From: Paroedura picta
Lineage: Eukaryota > Chordata > Lepidosauria > Squamata > Gekkonidae
NCBI RefSeq assembly: GCF_049243985.1
Contig: NC_135380.1
Coordinates: 23,918,501-23,982,500 of the forward strand
Length of the DNA stretch: 64,000 bases
Direction: 5' to 3'
The translations under genes and the position numbers were made by a program. Shown here piece after piece: positions 1 through 12,000 of this stretch. The notes below the pieces were generated by a model. The model was not told the origin of the DNA. It saw only the letters and a list, made by a program, of their open reading frames with translations, and did no database searches. Position 1 is the stretch's first letter; every line of letters begins with the position of its first letter.

Positions 1-229
1 CAAGTTGTTCTCTGGGCTTGTCACACTCATGTTCATCAACATGAGTTATGATTATTCCAGCTAGGCCCCATACTGGAAAGAAAGAAGACTCAGAAAATGG
101 GACCTTTATTATTCAGCTGACCTTTCAGATGTCTTTATTCTCCATACTGGAGGCAGTATAAGAAAAATTCCCTTATGTCCCCCCCCCCCCCCAGGAGACT
201 AAGATCTACTGAGCAGAGCTTGGTCAAGA

Positions 230-410
230 TCCTGGCCCCAAAGAGGTTAAACGAGCCTCAACCAAGGGGAAGGCCTTTTCAGTCCTGGCCCAGGCCAATG
301 GAATGTGCTACCTGAAGAGATCAGGTTCCTGCAGGACCTGGGACAGTTCCGCAGGGTCTGCAAAATAGAGCTGTTCTGTCAGCCTGGAAATAATACCAAA
401 GCTCTGTCCC
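230..410 (+). repeat. L2/CR1-clade LINE remnant, 3' part of ORF2
   Basis: The stretch reading GCAAAATAGAGCTGTTCTGTC matches, in the other orientation, the LINE tail at 55927-55990 (residues like CKMELFCQAFG there). It is a short decayed piece inside the NEURL3 intron. Confidence 0.5.
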
Positions 411-489
411 CCCTGCTCAAAACATCAGTTGAATTACTAGCAAACTCAGATTGTTAAATGTATATATATATACCACCCTCTCACTAGAG

Positions 490-789
490 CAGGCTTTCTC
501 AACTTGTTCTCTGTTGAGAAACGCCTGAAACACTTTCTAGGTTTCAAGAAACCGCAGTAGTGCAATTGTGCAGAATATGGCTGGGATGCATAGCTGTTTA
601 CACACCCACCTGGGGTCCCTCCCCTCCCACCTCCTATAGGGCCATCACTGGTCATTCTGTGAGGGTGGGTCAACATGACCATATATGTTTAATAAATTTT
701 TAAAATATATTAAAAATGAATTAACTCCCACCCATTTGGGAAACCCAGGAAACCCCAGGGTTTCATGAAACCCTGGCTGAGAAAGCTTG
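490..789. mobile_element. Non-autonomous hAT element with 8-bp target duplication
   Basis: The element begins CAGGCTTTCTCAAC and ends with the inverse of CAAGCTTTCTCAGC. It is flanked by an exact 8-bp direct repeat CACTAGAG at 482-489 and 790-797. An 8-bp duplication and CAG-type termini are hAT hallmarks. It encodes nothing. A 3' end of the same family is seen near 48785-48830. Confidence 0.85.
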
Positions 790-1059
790 CACTAGAGGGA
801 GGAGATGGCTTTTAGAATTTGATGTTAAATAATTTGTGATTGTAATATTAATGATTATATTGTGTCACGATTATATGGTATTATAACTATGTTGTATTAT
901 TTTATTGTTTATTCATTTGTTGCTACCTTCCCTGAGTCTTCCCTGAGTCTTCAGGGAAGGTTGGGTTATAACATTTTATTATTAGACTTTTCAGATCAAA
1001 AAATAAATTTATTCAAAAAACAGAAAATGTTTTTCAGAAGACTTTCTCAACATCTAAAG

Positions 1060-1195
1060 CAGGGGTAGTCAACCTGTGGTCCTCCAGATGTCCATGGACT
1101 ACAATTCCCATGAGCCCCTGCCAGCGTTTGCTGGTAGGGGCTCATGGGAATTGTTGCCCATGAGCATCTGGAGGACCACAGGTTGACTACCCCTG
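1060..1195. mobile_element. Foldback hAT MITE, copy 1 (136 bp)
   Basis: It starts CAGGGGTAGTCAACC and ends GGTTGACTACCCCTG, the two halves being near-complete inverted copies. Exact 8-bp target duplication ATCTAAAG lies at 1052-1059 and 1196-1203. It sits in the NEURL3 intron. The same family occurs at 21239, 27245, 28386, 36279, 39839, 45699 and 59136. Confidence 0.9.
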
Positions 1196-1431
1196 ATCTA
1201 AAGCATGAAAACACAAGGACAGATTTGCAGGCTTGTTGATACATTTGCCAGAGAGCTTGAATTGGCTGAATCTCCTTGTTAAAGATATTTGGGCAGGGGG
1301 TGATGTTGCATTTGCTGCTTCACGATGCCTGGAAAAGTCCTGTTAAGACTAGGAGCTTTTGTCCAGTTCAGTTAGAAGAAAACCTTATTTGGCTGTGATA
1401 TGGTATCTGAACTTCCTTTCTTCCTCTGCAG

Positions 1432-2559
1432 ATCCATCAAGGCCAAAGAGACACATGTATGAATCAAGCCAAAAGCTATTTGATGTAGCTGGACAGAATG
1501 GTGAGTATCTGGAAAGGGCCCTGCTCAAGAAGCAATTTAGGTCACCACTCAACTGCATCCCAGAGCACACTACGATCTTACTCCAATCTTACTCCCACCT
1601 AAGTGAACAGCTGCCTTCCTTTTCTTTGTCTTTAGATTTAAACCCCTCCCCTTTCTGTGGGGAACAGTGAAGTGCTATACTCAGAAACTGTCCCAATGAT
1701 AGCAAAACATGCCATCCACTCCTGCTTTCAGGCATGTTCAGCTATTCCTGATAGGCATCCCACAGGGAAAAGGAAAGGGGAGCATTGTTTATGGGTAGAG
1801 TGCACATTGTACTCAGTGAGAGTCCTTGCAACATGAAAACTTGGCCTCTACCCATGCAGCCTGTTATAATCAGGTTTCAGGGGCTGAAAGTCTAGCTGCA
1901 GGTTTTAATCTGTCATCACTTTCAGCTCAGGGAAGAGGCAGAAAAGCAGCTGAAGCCATTGGAGTATGAGGGAAGAGACTAGCTGTGAGGTTACTTGGGC
2001 TGAAGCTAGAACGCAGCCTTTGGGATGTGGTGTCTGTGTGTGCACAACTGTTGCTTTGATATTATGGAGCAGAACCAGTGGTTGTGCAGCCTTGCTTGCT
2101 TCCACTGTATTATTTGTCAATAAACTGGAGTTGACAGCTGCATTCGTATCCTGCTTCCATTGCAAAGGACAAGGAAACAGACTGCAGATGCCGCTTCCTG
2201 GAACTTCTTGCCATTCTAAGATGGAGCCAAAGTAAGACGTGCTTCCGCGTTACTTGCTCTCCACCTTTTAATGAGATGTTTTTGTTTTTCTAGAGTCTGC
2301 ATGTAGGAATTGCTACGAAGAAAACAGCATTGGCAAAGAATGTGCTGTCTGCCTCTGCCATAAGGCCAACACAGTAATGCTTCCTTGTTGTCATGCGAAC
2401 TTTTGCTTCTGCTGCTCCACAAGAATTCTCTACAGCAGCAGTCACTGCCCTTTGTGTCGGCAGAAAGTTGAGAAAATACTTCGCGTCTCTGCTTGGGCTG
2501 GAAGAGGAATCCCAGCAAACTGGTTGGGAGAAGTTAAGGATAGCTCACCCCCTCCCTGA
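1432..2559 (+). CDS. NEURL3: NEURL3-like E3 ubiquitin ligase, last two coding exons (partial)
   Basis: Two exons are visible: 1432-1500 (acceptor CTGCAG, donor AATG|GTGAGT) and 2294-2559 (acceptor TTTCTAG, stop TGA at 2557-2559). The first starts by completing an Asp codon and ends in phase 1; the second supplies AG to make Glu, so the frame is continuous. The last exon encodes a C3HC4 RING finger: Cys-x2-Cys (ECAVC), then PCCH, FCFCC and CPLC, in the right order and spacing to bind two zinc ions and recruit an E2. The RING is followed by about 37 residues. Family knowledge: NEURL3 has one NHR domain then a C-terminal RING; the NHR exon must lie left of position 1, as I see nothing like it in 1-1431. 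Identity rests on RING similarity (ANT...PC.H..FC..C...CP.CR) and on convergent placement next to NCAPH, as in human. Another NEURL member is possible but less likely. Confidence 0.8.
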
Positions 2560-2850
2560 CAAATGTTTAGCCTTACCCATGTGCCCTGTAATATTTCCCA
2601 TCTTGATGGGAACTGAAAAAAAGAGAAAAAGGCAAAGTGGACTGAAGGGTGGGGAGAATGGGTTGGATGTTAGCCAAGGTGAGAGGGAGGAGGCTTATGG
2701 AAAGCTGCTCCCCCCAAAAAAACCCAAACCCTTCACATTTGAAAGAACATCACAAATGATTTTTAGAATGACACCTCCTAAAATCTATTTTTAAAAAAAT
2801 CAAGGTTAACAGAACTACTGGTTCACTTTAACCTCTGTTGAAAAACATAT

Positions 2851-2856
2851 AATAAA
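2851..2856 (+). terminator. Candidate poly(A) signal of the NEURL3-like gene
   Basis: AATAAA lies about 290 bases after the stop codon. A second cluster of AATAAA motifs sits near 3645-3670, so a longer 3' UTR is possible. Confidence 0.45.
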
Positions 2857-4544
2857 AATTAAGATGAGACCTATGACAGCAATGGTGTATTGCACTTAAA
2901 AGACACAGCGATAACCAAGTAAAATCCAATTATCAAGGAGAAGAAATCATATGGGATCTGGAGGAAAACCATTTCCAGCAATAGAACAAAGCCTTTAGGT
3001 TCTCATGAAGGCAAAAAAACACCTACTGGCTCTGCTACAGAATGGGAAATTCCCCCAGAACATGCAGGAGAGTCATAAGATCACAAAGCAATTTAGAGAG
3101 AAAGGAAGGTGAGTTTTCAATCCTTTGCTGAAAAGAAATTAGCCTCACTGTGCTTTCCAGGAATATATCTAATGTATCACCCTGGGAGAAATTGTGGGGT
3201 CAGAGAGTAAATGAGCAGCACCGATACAACAGCTATAAGGTGTCAGGTGTTTGCTCCCCTGCTTATTCTTGTGCCTTTAACGGCAGCCTGATACATGGAA
3301 ACCGTAGGGCGATTCCTCCCCCCCCCCCCCCGAGATAACATGATGGGAAAAGAATTCGCCTACTAATTTTGTTACAGGTTGGGCTGCAATCAAAAGCACA
3401 TACAGAATCAGTTGAAACCTTGGCAATCTTTTGTTGGGCTTTTGGTAACATTTCTCATTGTATTTGCTTGGTGCAATGTATCGTTCATTCCCTCACAAAG
3501 ATTGTTTCCGGAAACCCAGGCAACGATTAACACAATGTACCATCTGTCTTAATTTTGCTTATTTCAGTGGGGAGGGCTTCTACAACTGTATTTAGTATGT
3601 GTACTGTATTTGCTTTTACACTCTTATTTTCCAGAGAATTATGAAATAAAGTATTTATAAATAAATAAAGTATAAAGTGTTTCTTATTCCGTGGTTTGGC
3701 TGCTGTATTGTAGAGTTGATACAAAGTTGTGATTGCAGTCACAAGAGGGCCCAAGCTCATTCTTGGATGCATACTAGAAATTATCAACTGAAACTAAGAA
3801 AGTAAGAAAAGCCCTTTTTTGCATCAATGTCCACCCATTTCTAACAGGTCCAGGTAAATACCTCCAGGTATCCCAAAGCAAAGCATGAAAGACAAATAAC
3901 TTTCGATATTATTCCCCAACTCACCCGCACTAAATAACCAGTAACAGGCCATATATCCCCCCCCCATAAGTGCCCTCTCAGTACAGCTTATTCTAAAATA
4001 ATGAAGCCATGCGTGAGGATCAAACAACTGCTGCTTCTCCATGAATGGGGCCTTGTTGGCAGCCATCTTCCTGCAACAGAGGAGGGAGAGAACAAGGTCC
4101 CTTGAATGGAGGAGCAGCAGCAGCCAGATTGGTTGTATACTACTGCTATTATCTGCTGTTATCTTGATCCCTGTAACGTTTTATGGGAAGAATCTGATCT
4201 GGCACCACTGCTTCCTATTGATTCACTACAGGTTAGACAATATGCAGAAAGGATGAAGAAAAGTAAATCCACAGAACATATTAAGTGCAAGGATATGTAG
4301 GCATATCTGCTTCTATTATGCAAGCTTATTTGTGAAACAGGAAGTGGAAATTTACATTTTGTAGTACTTGAGGCTGGTCTATACCTACAGAAGGAGTTGT
4401 CAGAGTGCTGGTAGTCAAAGAGACTACATCTTTCACCGTTCTCGTATAGTAATTGCTTTCTGTAAGTTGAGAACTATGACAGAGGATAAATGGCTAGATT
4501 AAAACTATTCTCTGATGGGCTAATTTCTTTTATTTACAGGGAGA

Positions 4545-4735
4545 CCCAGATTTGAATTCCTAGACTGTCACAAAAGCTCACTAGGTGATTGAGCCAGTCC
4601 CTCTTTTTCTCAGCATAACCTATCTCTCAGGATTGTTGTGAGGATAAAATATAAAGGAGAGCAGTGTTAGAAGCTGCTTTGGATCCCCTTCCCATTGGAG
4701 AGAAAAGTGGCATACAAATATCTAAATAAATAAAA
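4545..4735 (+). repeat. tRNA-derived SINE fragment
   Basis: It keeps the body of a SINE seen in better copies at 26155, 38105 and 42412: a stretch on rounding up to TCTCAGGATTGTTGTGAGG and an A-rich tail ending in TAAATAAATAAA. Confidence 0.5.
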
Positions 4736-5699
4736 AATAATGCCCCTCCACAATGATATACTTAAAAATATAAGTAGAAAGAATAGCTTGCATGACCACT
4801 TGATGAAGTTCTCTAACTTAGCACAAACTAGAAAGTAGTCTCTAGTGATGAGTGTGTCTTTAGCTTTAAGCAGAACTAACAAGATGAGTCACACAAGATT
4901 TCACAAGATGAAGAGATTGTACACTGCCAAGTTGAACACAAAGCACTTTTGACAAACCACAGAAATGAGATCATAAAGGCATGTGGAAATTTACTCTGAG
5001 ACAATGATGATCACATGAACTCTTATGTTTACATTGTATTCTGTCTACTGCATTACAATGCAGCAAAAAAGTAGCAAAAGAGGGGCATTCCTCCTAAGAC
5101 CCATTTCCCCCCATGTATATCAAGGCTGTGTAGATTAGAGAAGAAAAGATTCACTAATGCCTGGGTAAAAGGAATGTTCTTGCTCATACAGTTACTCTAC
5201 AGACTTGTTCATGAGCATTCACAATCTTTTGTTCTATCCACAGAGGGCTCTTTGCCTAGACCATTTCAAGATTTAAAACAGGAAATACCAATTTGAATGA
5301 ACTAGTGTCAATTAGATAAAGGTATTTTCCCCTTGTCAGTAGAAAAATGTGGGGAAAAGGACAGTAAAGCAGGATTTGATCGTCGTAGTTCAACAGCAGA
5401 AAAGGAAGCTAATATTTAGATAAATCAGAACTAAACTTAAAATCAAGTAGAAATGAAGAGCCAAGTGAAAGCATAGTTCAGTCAGGTGTTACACAAGAAA
5501 TACTGTACATTATAAGCCACCCATGTAACTCACTAGGTAATACAAGTAAGCTGCAACTCAGGTCAGTTTTGCAGTCCCATCCCGTTCATGAAATGCCTCA
5601 CCTAACTCAAAATCCCCAATGTAAAGCAGTTAAAAAACCTACTTCATATAAGCCATAAACATTTCCATCAGGGGTTTACAAAAACTACACACAGAGTAG

Positions 5700-5705
5700 T
5701 TTATT
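5700..5705 (-). terminator. Candidate NCAPH poly(A) signal
   Basis: TTTATT on the + strand reads AATAAA on the NCAPH strand, about 380 bases past the stop codon. This would give a 3' UTR of roughly 400 bases. Confidence 0.5.
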
Positions 5706-6085
5706 GATGTTTTAAAAGGCATCTGTATAAATATATAAAATCAATTACAATAAAAGATAAAAGGAATATAAAAAGGATACAGGTTACCTTTCTGTGGACA
5801 GGAACTGGATGCATATGTTAAAAAGCACACTAAATAACCCCAAAGTCATTTGCAATTCTCATGACTGTCTGTGTGTGAGGGGCCACAGCACAGAACAACT
5901 CACTAGCCCCATGGAGGGGGGTGTATGTGTGTATTCACACACCTTCCAAAGCTGCCAAAAATGGACTGATGTTCTCATTAGCATTTCCAGGAGGCAGAAA
6001 AGCAGCTGTGGATCATTCAAGCCATACAGCTTTTGCTGGCAGACAAACCCTCTTAGAAAATCTTACTCTTCCAATGTTGCAACAG

Positions 6086-9000
6086 TTAGTCTCCTTGGCC
6101 CACAAGGACTTCAGACAAATCCTCCACCCCTTCCAGTTTTAGGTTCTGGAGACAAGAAATAAGAATACATATAGCACTTTAAAGCCATCTGTTCATGTAC
6201 AGTTTTATATTCAGTATTACAAGTAGTTAAGCTGGTAACTTACAGATTTCTTACAATGGTATCTAAGCTATATTCCTGATAATTTTGCTATTACTCCACG
6301 TAAAACATTTTTTTAAAAATTAATCTTTTGACATTCTACCAGATCATAATAACTTCTACAAAGGAAACAACCCCCCCTAAAAATACCTTATTAGTATTTA
6401 TCAGCTATTCTTTCAGCTGGATACAGAGGTGGATATATTTTGGCTATCAGATAACCTCCCCCACCCCCCAAAAAAATCCAGGATTAGCTGGGAATGCAGG
6501 ATAGCTGCAGTTAAACAGTATTTAAAGAGAGTACACTCTGTTTAGACTCCATTCCAGGTGAAGTTGCAGCTTTACAAATTCATTTAAAGGAACCGCAACA
6601 CTTTTAAATGCTTTCAGCTCCATTATAGCCTATGCAGACTATTACAGTCAATTCTCCCTATAGGCTATAATGGGGAATGGTAGGAGGTGGTTTGAATAAT
6701 AAAACCAATACTTGTATAAATATAATGGAAGCTTAAAGTGGAATGGCCAAGGACGACCCCTGCTGGAGCAACTGGGGATCTCCTGTTTTGAGGCGTAATA
6801 TTCACACATACCTTTTCGTTGGCCAAGTGCAAGAGGCAAGCAAATGCCAATGGTATGGAAAGGTTTTTTGCCATAACAGAAGGTACCCTGAAAGACAACA
6901 CAAAAAACAAACAAACAACAGAGCAGGATTAGTAGCTTTTTCAGAGCTGAAGTAGTTCATGTTCATATTTGCTCATTCTTCTAGCCTTGGCTCTTGTAAA
7001 CCGATATATTGTTCAAAAACATGTTTGATCCCAGATATCAGTGAACCTGATCCCAGATATTCTTTATGAACCTGAACAATTGTTACGGTCATCCTTTGGA
7101 GGCCCTGCTGCACCTTGTGAGAGGAGGCAAGAGGCAACTCAGGAGCAGGCTTTCTCGGTCATGGCACCAGAACTCTGGAACTCTCTCTAGTGACAGTCAT
7201 CGGTCCCTTTCTATCGCCATCTTGTCCCAGCGGGTGAGACTTTTTTGCTTTTTGGCATTCCCTCAATGATCTTTCTAACCAATGTTTTGTATGCAGTTTT
7301 AACTGTTTTAAATGTTTTTGAGCTCTGCTTTTTAACTCTGTTAAAAGAGGTGCATTTGGGTTTTATTTTACTGGCTTTATCATGTATTTAATTGTTGTAA
7401 GGGCAGAAAGGCAGAAATTATTTATTTACAGAAATCTGTAAATAAATACATGCACCCCATACAAAGCAGCCATCTCTCAAATCACTTTTTCCTTTTTAAG
7501 GTGTCTTTATTGTTCATTCCGAGGTTATTTTACTGGCACTTGAGCATGAAGCCAAATCAGAGCAATGATGGACTACGGTACCTTGCTTCAGCCACCAATG
7601 AGTCCTCTGCAAGTGGCTATTTGGGCTAGAATGATAATAACTGCCAAAGCCCAGGCCACCATGCTTGAGTTCATCCTCCTTCTGCATTAAAAAGGTATGG
7701 TTGGGGATTGAGATTTTAAGTTCTACAGCCAGCCCGCCACCTTCAGGGACCCAGTTGAGGTCTTTCAGTAGCCTCCGTTGAAAGAAAGACTCCACTGAGT
7801 GGCTGTGGCAACAGTTTTAGCAAAGAGAGTTGATAATTGGGAGGAGGGATGCATCCTCCAATCTGAGACTGAGGGAACAGCCAGCAACCAGAGAAAACTG
7901 AAATAGATCCCTGCAGCAGCCAGCTTCATATGGCCAGCATTTGTGCACTATGGAAGACTGTTGCTCAGGCCAGGAACTAGTCTGCCCACCCCCCCAACTC
8001 CAGAACACCAAATTTGCAACTAGCAATGCCATAAATACCTGTGAAGCAGATCCTTGGTAATGCTGCTGAAGACCTTCTGACCCATCACCACAGACAAACC
8101 AGAGCCTTCTTCCAAGGCAACGTGCTGCTCAAGCAAAAGTCAAATTAAGTCAACTAGTAACAAATAACACAGATTCAGTTCGCCTAAGGCCTGGGTGTGT
8201 GCCTCCTAAGATGCAAAAGCAATAAATTGGTATCTGTGCAACAGTTGATGCTTTTGGACAACTGAGTGTGAATCAAATGTTTACCAGGCTGCGATAAATG
8301 AATACAAAAGGGTAGCAAGGTAAGGTCCTAGTAAAATAAAACTAAAGTCCAGTGGCACCTTAAAGACTAACACTTATTTCAATATGAGCCATTCTGAGCC
8401 ACAGTCCTCAGATAATGTCACAAAAGCTTGTGCTGAAATAAATGTTTTATTTATTTTTAGATTTTTTCCCCCCACCATTCCCCAGCAGGCTCAAGGTAGC
8501 TTATAAGATTAAAACTACAGTAATAAAGTGTAATATTCAAAAGAGCAGTTGTGTTGGTCTGAAGTAGTAATATTGTTTTTAAAAACTATTTTAATTATTT
8601 TTTTAAAAAATCAATGGCCTCTTTTTGCATAAGCAATTAACGTGGACTATTGACTGGGGCCATAAGGTGTGTTTGGAGTAGTGCCTGTAGGAGGACTTTA
8701 GAACAGGGAGGTCAGCATCTTCTTGTTATTTCTAGCCTCTACTGTAGGCCTGGCGGAACAGCATCTCTGTCCTACAGGCTCTGCAGATCTGATTAATGTC
8801 ATCAGGCAGAACGTTGCACCAGGCTAGGGTCAAGAAGGCCCTGGCTCATTTCAAGACTTTGGGGCTGGGGACCCTGAACAAATTCCAGTCACTAGATCGT
8901 AGCAGTCTTTTAGGAGTGTAAAGAAAGCGGAAGTTCCGAAGATACAAGAGTCCCAAACCGTTTAGGGGTTTAAAGGTCAGCACCAAAACCTTGAATCTGA

Positions 9001-12000
9001 TCTGGTCTCCAATCATTTAACCTTTAAGGTGCCACTGCTTTTGTTTTAAGATGAATTAATGCCTTTTAAATTCTAGGATGGTCTGTGATGGACACAGGAT
9101 TTCTTCCAGACCTATGCCACATTTTGTCTTCAACATGAGTGTTGTAAACTTAAGACATGTAATTTCAAGTCTTCTAATTTGGAACGGCTGAAGATCAGAT
9201 TCCTTGTCTGCTGTGGAGGCCAGTGACCTGAATACTCTTTTGGCTTGAATGTTTAGGGTCAGCTCAACCCAGAAAAAAAGCCATGCAGCATCTGATGAAG
9301 GATCTCTTGCTAGTTCTTAAGGCTGACCAGTGTCCACTACAACATAGGCATGTTTTGGGGTGGCACACATAGTGTAAGACAGGGGTCATCAACCCCCAGT
9401 CCGCGGCCCGGTGGTGGGCCACAAAGGCCACGGTACCGGGCCGCCGCCAGCCATGCCTGCCTTCCCCCGCCGGCAGCAAGGAAGGGAAGAGGCAGGCGCA
9501 GCCGCCGGCATGGCGGTGACGCAAACGCGCACACGCAGTTGCCGCACATGTGCGTTAGCACCACCTGGTGGCGAAAACACGCGTGCGCGGCAATTGTGCG
9601 TGCGCGTTTTTGCAGCACCCGGGCCGTCGGCTCTTCCCTCACTCCGGAGGCGGTCCCTGACCTGAGAAAGGTTGGGGACCGCTAGTGTAAGAGATCATTA
9701 TACCTCACTGCATCCCATTATGCAGCAAACACTACTGTTAAAAGGCAGCATTTCTGTGGGCACAGATTTCAAGGGAGAACCTCAGTTGGCTTGCTTTTTT
9801 TGAAGTAAGTTGCCAAGAGAAGCTTGAGAGCGTGTCACTACTGCCTCAAGGTATCTTTGGAGCCAGGTGAGGAATGATTAATAAAATTCCTATGTATACC
9901 TTTATTGCTCCCTCCTCAGGACTAAGATAATAAACTATGCAAAACAGTTTCCTTTTTCTTGGTAAAGAAATTTGGCACTTAATAAAAACACACAGCCCAG
10001 ACGGAACACAGTAGCTCTGAACAGCACCTTTCTAACACCACTGAATCACCACACCGTTGACTTCCTTGAGGTGGTATGTTAATGTTTTAGTGAAATAAAC
10101 AGAAACCAAGGAAAAAACTGGAAGGCTGCAGATGACAGCTAGCAACCCATGAAGCCAACTGAAGCCAAGGAAAGTACTGGAATCGCGTAAGGTGAAGATA
10201 AGGGAATATTTTGGGTATCTTTCTGAGCTTCCTTGGCTCATACCTCTTCCTTAGTTTGATTCTTCTCGGAACCAGTTAGAAGGCACCACATGGCCCGTTT
10301 TAACCTCTTCATGTCCATCTTTTTGGCGGTCTTTGCATATTGGATAGCAATCTTGTTGACCTGAAAAAAATGGAGGCATGAAGCAATAGCATTACAGGAA
10401 TAGTACAGACTCTCCAATCAGAGACTCTCAAACACAAAAATAAAGACAAATATTCAAAGATGTTCTTCATGATATCCAGCCACATGCCTCTTCCTTCACA
10501 AGTCTGTCTGCCACAGCTCCTTCAAAGCATGAGATCTTTTGTTTAAGAAAAGAAGAATCCAAGTATACCATCAAAAATCAACACTTGGGTTTTGGATTTG
10601 CTTCCCAAACCAAGCCCTCCTTTTGATTTAAGGATTCTTCAGCACCTGAATACAAATGCCTGTTAGCTTAGCCACTATAGAGGAAACTGGAGCTCCTGAA
10701 AGACAACCACCATGGACTCTAAGAAAGGGGGGAGGGGGAGAGAACAGGGACCTGAAATTAGATTCAGTCAACTATGCAGTCATTTTGTCTGCTTGGTAGG
10801 GCTTCCTCAGAGTAACCATAGCAAAGGATGGGATTAAAACTGGGAGTTGTTTCAAACTGTCTACACTTTTACACTTCAGTTTTGTTAAACTCCGGCTCTA
10901 GTGCCAACCAGAATGTTCATGGTGCAAAGTCTTATACTCAGCACCAACTTATGGTGTAGACTGTAAACAAGAGGGGAGTTGCTTGGCGTGTACCCCTCCC
11001 ACATCAGTACTTGCCTTCTGTGGCTCAGCCACAAGGTTTGATTCACCGTAGGTGGTGATGCCGAGCCCGCCATTGAGCTCTACATCCTGGTCACCTCCTC
11101 CTGCAAGATGAGCAGTCAGTTCAAACGTCCCACCTTGGCCCACAAACTCATTGGGATAATCATCGTCATCATCACTGTCAGCATCCTGAACAGAAAGAAC
11201 AGAGGTTGCAAACTGTAAGGCTGAATTCATCTTAGAGCACTGAAGAACAGGGCCTTCCACAGAGAGAAGAACAATTCATGTATTTACAGCTTGATTTTTC
11301 ATTGAGCAAATTTAGTCTCGCGTGCCCCCATTAAATGGCTAGCTTTTGTCATAATCCAGCTCATTTTGACCTCTCATTTTGAGAGATCACCTGGAAAAAG
11401 CAACATAACTGTATCCTCAAGAAATCCCTATTCTACACTAAGCATCTTTTTAGGGAGTAATCAGGCAGAGATTCTTGCATACAGAAACAGGCACTGGACT
11501 GGAGCATGAAAGGAGCTTAGAGACCAGGTCAAACCTATTAAAGTTAAAATGGAGATGCCTCTGGTATATGCCTCTGCCTTTATTCGTTTGGACATGTTTA
11601 CATCTGTGGAAGGGATTTTTTTTTAGCATCCTTGCAGACGCACGCAAATGCCATCCAAAAACAGATCCATAAATACTTAAAAGAATCCAGTATCCAGTTA
11701 GAGGAATACAGCAAGCTACTACAGAGATTATAGAGATTACCCAGTATGAAGGCTGCCCAAGTCTTACTAAGATTAGTACAATGGGAGAAGAAATTCCACA
11801 GTAGAGAACACTTCCTGTTTTTGCCACTTCACCTGCAATGCAGGACAGAAATTGGAAATATCGTTGGGATTGTTGTAATCATACTCTCCAATCTCATCGT
11901 CATGACTTGGTGAGTTGGCCTTTAGTGGCATTTTCCAAAGCTGCCAAACAAAGCAAAATAAAGAGTCATTAGGACATGGCAGAATAATCATCAAAGTAAT

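Larger units (their letters stand above)
2560..5680. other. Intergenic region between NEURL3 and NCAPH
   Basis: The two genes converge here. I see 3' UTR of NEURL3 up to about 2870, A/T-rich unique sequence, a poly-C run at 3318-3331, and a tRNA-derived SINE tail around 4545-4735 (+). A 64-codon open frame at 4106-4300 has no recognisable family. No RNA gene was found. Confidence 0.5.

Noticed and set aside
4106-4300. 64-codon frame between NEURL3 and NCAPH
   Set aside because: No family resemblance, no splice partners and composition like its surroundings.
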